NCBI GenBank assembly: GCA_947179155.2
Contig: OX359266.1
Coordinates: forward strand, 16,756,098 to 16,820,097
DNA from: Hedera helix
Taxonomy: Eukaryota; Streptophyta; Magnoliopsida; Apiales; Araliaceae
Length of the DNA: 64,000 nucleotides
Direction of reading: 5' to 3'
A program made the position numbers and the translations under genes. This document shows positions 58,491 through 64,000 of this stretch, piece by piece (position 1 is the stretch's first letter; every line of letters begins with the position of its first letter). Below the pieces are notes generated by a model. The model was not told the origin of the DNA. It saw only the letters and a list, made by a program, of their open reading frames with translations, and did not search any database.

Positions 58491-60590
58491 CATACCAGAG
58501 GTCACAATATATTTATAGTTGAATATTTAGATCACCAGTTAACTTAGAGTTTCTGTCAATTACGGTCGGGGCTCAATAATGATAAACCCAAATATCACTA
58601 AATAAATTTGGTAAGAGTCCTATACGTGAGAAGTCCAATCTCCGAGTGTTCTCTTTGATGGAAACACTCAATGCCCTATTCACAAGACTCGAGTATCAAG
58701 CCCAGGGCCCTATCAATAGTTCAAGACTTTAGGATGTATTCGGGATTTAGGACATGTTTGAGCCTTGAGGATGTGTTTAGACATTTAGGATGCGTTTGGC
58801 TACCGAGTCCCTAAAAAGTCCTCACTTTCCTATTTCATTTACAATGGAGTAGGATAGTATTTAGTCTGAACTGTCCAAATGAGAAAGGAGCTCAGGATGA
58901 TAGTGGGTTGGGAATTGGCACCCTATTCAAGGTATGATGCCTTAACAAGCCCCCACCTTCGTATCTTATTCATAATAAGTTGCGAGAGTACTTTGCGCTT
59001 TTAGATCAATTAGAACATTCAAGCCTAGTTGAAAATAGCTTGGGTAAGTCATCCTTAACAAACCCCCGCTCCCTAAGCTTATTTGTAATGAGGCGAGTGA
59101 GTATAAATTTGTACCCGAGATGTTGAATGATGCTTAACTTTAATCATTGAATTTGAGGAACATGGTGAATATTTCCTTTGTAACTATCCCGAGATTGGGA
59201 ATTTTACAAAGGAACTCAAGGTTTTATTTCCACGGAGTTTTCATTTGTTTCTATCTGGAGATTAAAATTTTTACAAATGAACTAGGGCTTTTATTTACAA
59301 TGAGTTTTTTCCTTATTTCTATCTCGAGATTAGGACTTTTATAGAGGAAGCTTTATTTGCACGGAGTTTTCCCTTTTTTGTCTACCCATATTAGGATTTT
59401 TACAAAGGAAATCCGCCATTAATTTGCACGGAGTTTTTCCTTTATTTCTACATCGAGATCGTGATTTTTACAAAGGATCTCGAGCTTTTATTTGCATTGA
59501 GCTCCTCATTTATTTCTATCTTAAGACTGGAATTTTTACAAAGGAACTCGGCCTTTTTTTTGCACGGAGTTTTTCTTTGCTTCCACCTTGAGAGGTGTTA
59601 CAAAGGAACTCGTGTATGGAGTTTTTTCCTTGTTTCTACCCCGAGGTCGAAATTTTTACCAAGTAAGTCGGGCTTTAATATGCATGGAGTTTTTCCTTTG
59701 TTTTTACTCCGAGATCAGGATATTTATAAAAGAACTCAAGTTTCAATTTTCACAGAGTTTTCCCTTTGTTCTTACCCCTAGATCGGGATTTTTACACATG
59801 AACTTGGGCTTTTTGTTGCGCAAAGTTTTTCCCTTGTTTTTACCCCCAAAATAAAATAAAAAATACATAGGAACTAAGGTTATAATTTGCATTATGTTTT
59901 CACTTTGTTTCTACCCCAAGATTAAGATTTTTACAAAAGAACTCTAGCTTTTATTTGTATAGAGTTTTTTTTATTCTTATTTCTACCACGAGATCGAAAT
60001 TTTTACAAAAGAACTCGAGCTTTAATTTGTATGGAATTTTCACTTTTTTTCTACCTTAAGATTAGGATTTTTACAAAGGAACTTGGGGTTTTATTTGCAC
60101 GAAGTTATTTCCTTTGTTTATAACTCGAACATATCATTTTTGTGAGAAAGAAAGTCATAAATTAAGTATATGGCTTGACGATGAATCTTAGAAAGGAGAC
60201 CCTACTTCTAGCGCCAAATAATGATGTTATTTTTCATCCGCCTTTACCTCTAAAACCAAGTGCTTTGAATGACCTAAAATAAATGGATGAATAGAGAGGT
60301 TGTCTCTGGATTTGCCTTCGATGGTAAAGTCAATAAATAGCTATGAACGACTCTTTAGAGTTTGAGAGCGTATGTAAAATACATACCAAAGGTTCTTAGA
60401 TATTTATAGTCAAATATTTAAGTCTCTAATGCCCTTAGGTTTCCATCAATCATGGGTGGGGCCCATTAATGATAAGCCAAAATATTATTGAATAGGTTTA
60501 GACAAGAGTTCGAGATATAAGGAGTCCAACCTCGACGTGTTTGCCGCATTATGGATACTCAATCCATAGTTAAGTCTCATTAGAGAATAA
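58491..60590 (-). mobile_element. Small non-autonomous LTR element with internal minisatellite
   Basis: Bases 58491-58690 align with about 60385-60590 (shared ATATTTATAGT..AATATTTA, GGGGC.CA.TAATGATAA, GGAGTCCAA), giving a truncated left and a fuller right LTR. On the minus strand the right LTR ends AACATCA at 60222 and is followed by TTATTTGGCGCTAGAAGTAGGG, a plausible PBS of the TGGCGC type. The 1.5-kb interior has no gag or pol and is mostly tandem repeats. Exact outer ends and target duplication were not found. Confidence 0.5.
59190..60120. repeat. 69-bp minisatellite, about 13 copies
   Basis: Diverged units of TTTTTACAAAGGAACTCGGG, CTTTTATTTGCACGGAG and TTTTTCCTTTGTTTCTACCC + CGAGATCGGGA. 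The unit is 23 codons long, so frames stay open across copies and create the 65-106 codon ORFs at 59147-59854; these are repeat artefacts. Confidence 0.9.
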
Positions 60591-62164
60591 TTTTAAGAGT
60601 TTGATTCATAATTCTTAATAAGAGATAAAAAAAATGATAAAAATAAGACTAAGTATCTCTAATTTTGTCTTAAAAAGTACTTTGAATGATGTATCACTAT
60701 TACATTAGTTAGGTCCATATTTTGTGATTGATTATGGCATAAAGTATGATTAAAATATTTAATATCACATTATTTAAGACCAATTTGAGATTAAAAAATT
60801 GAAATCCCTACCATTACACAAAAAGTAAATAGGGTTGTTAATAGAACTTCTTCGTTTGAAAAATAAAGTCTCACCTTTTTTACATCGGTTATCTGGCACA
60901 CACAATTATGTGTACAATTTAAAAAGAAGAAATATAAATATTAAGTTATATTTTCTTAATTAGAAAAAGAATTTCAAACTTTGAAATGACTTTTATTTAT
61001 TCTAAATAAGTAGATTTCAATAAAATCTAGAATTACAATGAGAGAAAAAATAGCTTTACAAAAATGTAAATTATTCGATTTTAACTTCTTCTTTTTTTTA
61101 GTATAAAAGTAACTCAAAAAAGCTACTTTTCTTGTTTTAGTAATTTAGAATAAATAATTCTAATCAAATTTGAAATATGTTTTAACAATTATAACAGTTA
61201 GATTATTTCCAAAATATGAGTATTCAAAATAAGCAAAAAGAGTAATGCTAAGATTATCAAATGAGGTATCAATTACACCAAAAGTAATAGCTTAGTATAG
61301 AGACTTACTATGCACTTCAGAAAATTGAAATGAAGTCTCTCAAAAAAAAATGAGGTATCAATTTATGTCATTCATATATTGATTGTTCAATAATTTTTAT
61401 TTATCACATAATTAATCATCGTAAAACTAATATAGTAATACATTAATTTTCTCAATAATTAATAACACATTAATTTAATGAATTAATTATTTATACATAA
61501 ACGATTAACAAAAGTTTATCTTAGCGAATATTAAGATTGCCATACACCACGTAACAACCCATTAATTTAATGAATTAATCATCCATACATCAATACAAAT
61601 ACAAAAATACAACAAAACAAAATTTGAGCCATTTTCAGTGGTCATGAATAGACTTGGTAATTCAAAAGTTTTTATTGTCAATTTAACGGTTCAAGAGTTT
61701 ATTTTTGGTTTACTGTTATACATTTGATGTATTATATATGCAATGTATACTTTACCCCAACTATTATTAGAATTAAATAATACTTATACCATAAAATACG
61801 AAATGTTATTCATCAATATATAATTACTTAAAACATAATGTAATATACTTTTTAGTTGATAATAATACATTAATATTGCTACATATATTGTATTGTAATT
61901 TATTTGTTTTGAACGTACAAATGATATATTATAATATTCTGAACATTAACTTTTCTGAGTCATGAACCTAATTAATATAAAGTTATCTCATTCAACTTAT
62001 TATAATACATTATAAATAAAATGTTGACTACACAACAAATATCACCAAAATTTCTACAAGTTTACCAATGAAAAGTTACATATTGTTTTATCAATCTACT
62101 AATCAATGTTTCAAGGTATAATGTGTTTTTTCAAATGACAACATAACTCATATAAGTATCGTTG
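60591..62164. other. AT-rich stretch without recognisable features
   Basis: No frame above about 40 codons with plausible composition, no LTR boundary, PBS or RNA gene seen. ATTAATTTAATGAATTAAT is repeated at about 61470 and 61560. Confidence 0.6.
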
Positions 62165-62257
62165 TTAATGTTCGAATTTTTTCACATGTTCAACCACCTT
62201 CTTAGACTTGAACTTACATAGAAAGAACCACCAGAAGTACTTGACGGCTTGCGCCAT
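62165..62257 (-). CDS. 30-codon ORF behind a TATA box, function unknown
   Basis: ATG at 62257 in the context TCCAATGGCG, stop TAA at 62167-62165. The peptide starts MAQAVKYFWWFFLCKF and ends with a lysine-rich SKKVVEHVKKFEH-type tail: an aromatic hydrophobic core followed by a basic segment. A minus-strand TATAAATA (62378-62371) would place transcription start about 90 bases upstream of the ATG. I do not recognise a family. It may be chance coding at the edge of a retroelement LTR. Confidence 0.25.
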   Translation of the reverse strand: MAQAVKYFWWFFLCKFKSKKVVEHVKKFEH

Positions 62258-62659
62258 TGGAGGATACCTCTGGTGTGAAAATAAGTACAGGCTTCAAGAT
62301 GTGTTAACAATGAAAGCAAAAAGTATTTAGTATGGTAGAATAATTGTATGTACCTCTATTATTCACTATGTATTTATAGTACTCAACTAATTCTTTAGGG
62401 TTAGGACTCCTATTAGGAATCGTATCTCAAAAATATAGATAGAGAAGGTAATTGCCATCCTGGTCACTACTGAATAGAAAACTTCCATACCAATTAGGAT
62501 TGAATATGGTAACTAATTCACTATCCAAAAGTGATAAGGATTCTAGCCTAAGCTTATCGGACCCAAAGGGCCCTATTGTGCGCACACTAAACACGATGGG
62601 CAATAGGGCCAAGCCTAATCCAAGCAGCCCATTAGTGCTAGTAAATATGCAACCCAACA
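62258..62659 (-). repeat. Probable LTR or promoter fragment
   Basis: Minus strand from 62659 begins TGTTGGGTTGCATATTTACT, the common TGTTGG start of copia LTRs, with a TATA box about 285 bases later. The left end (possibly TTTTCACA at 62274) and a target duplication could not be fixed. Confidence 0.35.
62371..62378 (-). promoter_or_regulatory. TATA box, minus strand
   Basis: Minus strand GAGTAC TATAAATA CATAGTG. It is the only good core promoter element near the 30-codon ORF. Confidence 0.45.
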
Positions 62660-62705
62660 TTGCCCACACTTCTTCAACATATAAAATGGGTTGGAGGAGT
62701 AGATA

Positions 62706-63004
62706 TGTAATATCCCGGATATTTAAATGAATTAGAAATAAAATATTTAATATTTAATAAAGGTTGGAGTTTGATAACCTAGTAGTGGTAGATAAATAGA
62801 TGTCCAAATTAAATTTAATGGACTAACTTAGATATGGTGATATCAAATTTTTTGATAAGTTAGCAAGTAAAGTGATAATTCAATAAACTTGACTAATAGC
62901 AAGTCTAATTAAATTAAGAGAATTAATTAGTGGAGTTATGTAATTATGCGACGTGGTTGCGTGTAAATTAAATATGTATGTATATGTATATGTGTGTGTG
63001 TGTG

Positions 63005-63065
<61 letters not shown>

Positions 63066-63728
63066 GTGCATATTTAGTAACATAATTTAATGGTTAATTA
63101 AATTGTGGTAAATAAATAGATTAATATTAAATTAATTCGAATTGAATTAAAAGGTTTATTGTGGAATTAATTTAGTTATTATATTGATTATATTCATTAA
63201 TCAATACTTATGCAAATTATTGATAAATTATTTGTGAGGAACAATTATGTAATTTATATAATTATAGATTATATAAAGTAGTTGAATTAATTAAGGGAGA
63301 ATAGTAATTATATATATATTGTACAATATTTAATTTCATGTATATGTATATATATATAAAGGGATTAAATTAATTGAGTAATTTTAAATAGTAATTGAAT
63401 ATATTAAATGAATATATTCTATAATTAAATAAATCATTGTAAATGATTTATGGGAGTGAGAAATTTAATTATACAATTATTTGTGTAATATTAATTAAAA
63501 AATTTAATAAATTATTTAAATAAGAAATTGTGTAAATATATTATTATTTTAATGTATTTTCGGGTAAATGGAATTATTTCCATAATTGATGAGAAATGAA
63601 TTATTTAATGTAAATGTATTAAATAATTTAATTTATGGCCTAAATAATATATATTAAATTATATATTGTATTTATTTTAATTTCATAATTTATTGTGAAA
63701 TTATTTTTGAAGTAAAGTAATGTGTATA

Positions 63729-63798
<70 letters not shown>

Positions 63799-64000
63799 AG
63801 TGAACAAACCCTAAAGTTTTTAATATCAAAATAATTGATAAGTTTCCTATTAATTAAATATTCAATTAAATTGAATATAATGAGTTAATTAAATTTTATA
63901 AATTAATTAATATGATTATTAATTAATGTAAATATTAAGAATAATATTTATTAGTCCGTTTAGTAATTGAATACTAATGGGTTAGAGTATTTAATTATTT
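62706..64000 (+). repeat. Start of a Tekay-like LTR, continuing past the window
   Basis: TGTAATATCCCGGATATTTA at 62706 matches the LTR B start in form, followed by AT-rich LTR-like sequence with (TA)n tracts at 63010-63064 and 63733-63793. No protein frame. The 3' end and any coding part lie outside. Confidence 0.55.
63733..63793. repeat. (TA)n microsatellite
   Basis: About 30 units; a second tract of similar length is at 63010-63064. Confidence 0.95.

Noticed and set aside
59147..59854. 65-106 codon overlapping frames as hydrophobic proteins
   Set aside because: They are translations of the 69-bp minisatellite (23 codons per unit).

Overview
This window looks like intergenic heterochromatin from a flowering plant, probably a eudicot. 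I recognise no cellular protein-coding gene, tRNA or rRNA. Almost every base can be assigned to LTR retrotransposons nested inside one another. Evidence is plant-type primer-binding sites (tRNA-Met for copia and Tekay-like elements, tRNA-Arg for Tat, tRNA-Asp type for Athila), 5-bp target-site duplications, Tat-type Ty3/gypsy polyprotein with a second RNase H, a Tekay-type chromodomain, and plant mobile domain (PMD) like proteins. The species cannot be named from sequence alone.

Layout. (1) 1-30840: a non-autonomous LTR element on the minus strand ('element A'). Its LTRs are about 4.3 kb and its internal region is only 1.87 kb without coding capacity. Its 5' LTR was hit by a complete 17.66-kb Tat-lineage element on the plus strand (6768-24430, TSD TACAT) and by a 3.6-kb solo LTR (25350-28954). 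(2) 30841-49545: the 3' end (integrase C-terminus with chromodomain, then 3' LTR) of a Tekay/Del-like chromovirus on the plus strand. Element A sits in its integrase. Its LTR is split by a complete Ty1/copia element (32036-41618, TSD TGTGG) and by a 5.3-kb LTR-like insertion (43496-48840, TSD GAACA). (3) 49546-58111: an older, truncated copy of the same copia family. The chromovirus appears to have inserted in its 5' LTR, and its right-hand LTR carries a one-LTR, gag-only Athila-like fragment on the minus strand (54118-57005). (4) 58112-64000: the end of a Tekay-like LTR, a small non-autonomous element with a 69-bp minisatellite, AT-rich sequence with nothing recognisable, a 30-codon minus-strand ORF behind a TATA box, and the start of another Tekay-like LTR running off the window.

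The Tat element carries the most biology. Its sense strand holds a broken gag, an aspartic protease fused to a G-patch, a putative pro-RT intron, and a 1.1-kb-residue RT / RNase H / archaeal-type RNase H / integrase reading frame with a conspicuous in-frame gap in integrase. Downstream, on the opposite strand, lie two consecutive genes for PMD-superfamily-like proteins. The first (20731-18778) has two short phase-0 introns that restore a continuous protein, interrupted by one nonsense codon. The second (18544-16955) carries two nonsense codons. A 36-bp tandem array separates this antisense module from the 3' LTR.

Insertion order read from the nesting: copia copy 2 (oldest), then the chromovirus and (separately) the Athila fragment, then element A, copia copy 1 and LTR B, then the Tat element and solo LTR C. 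All coding regions have stops, frameshifts or lost catalytic residues, so nothing here is obviously autonomous today.
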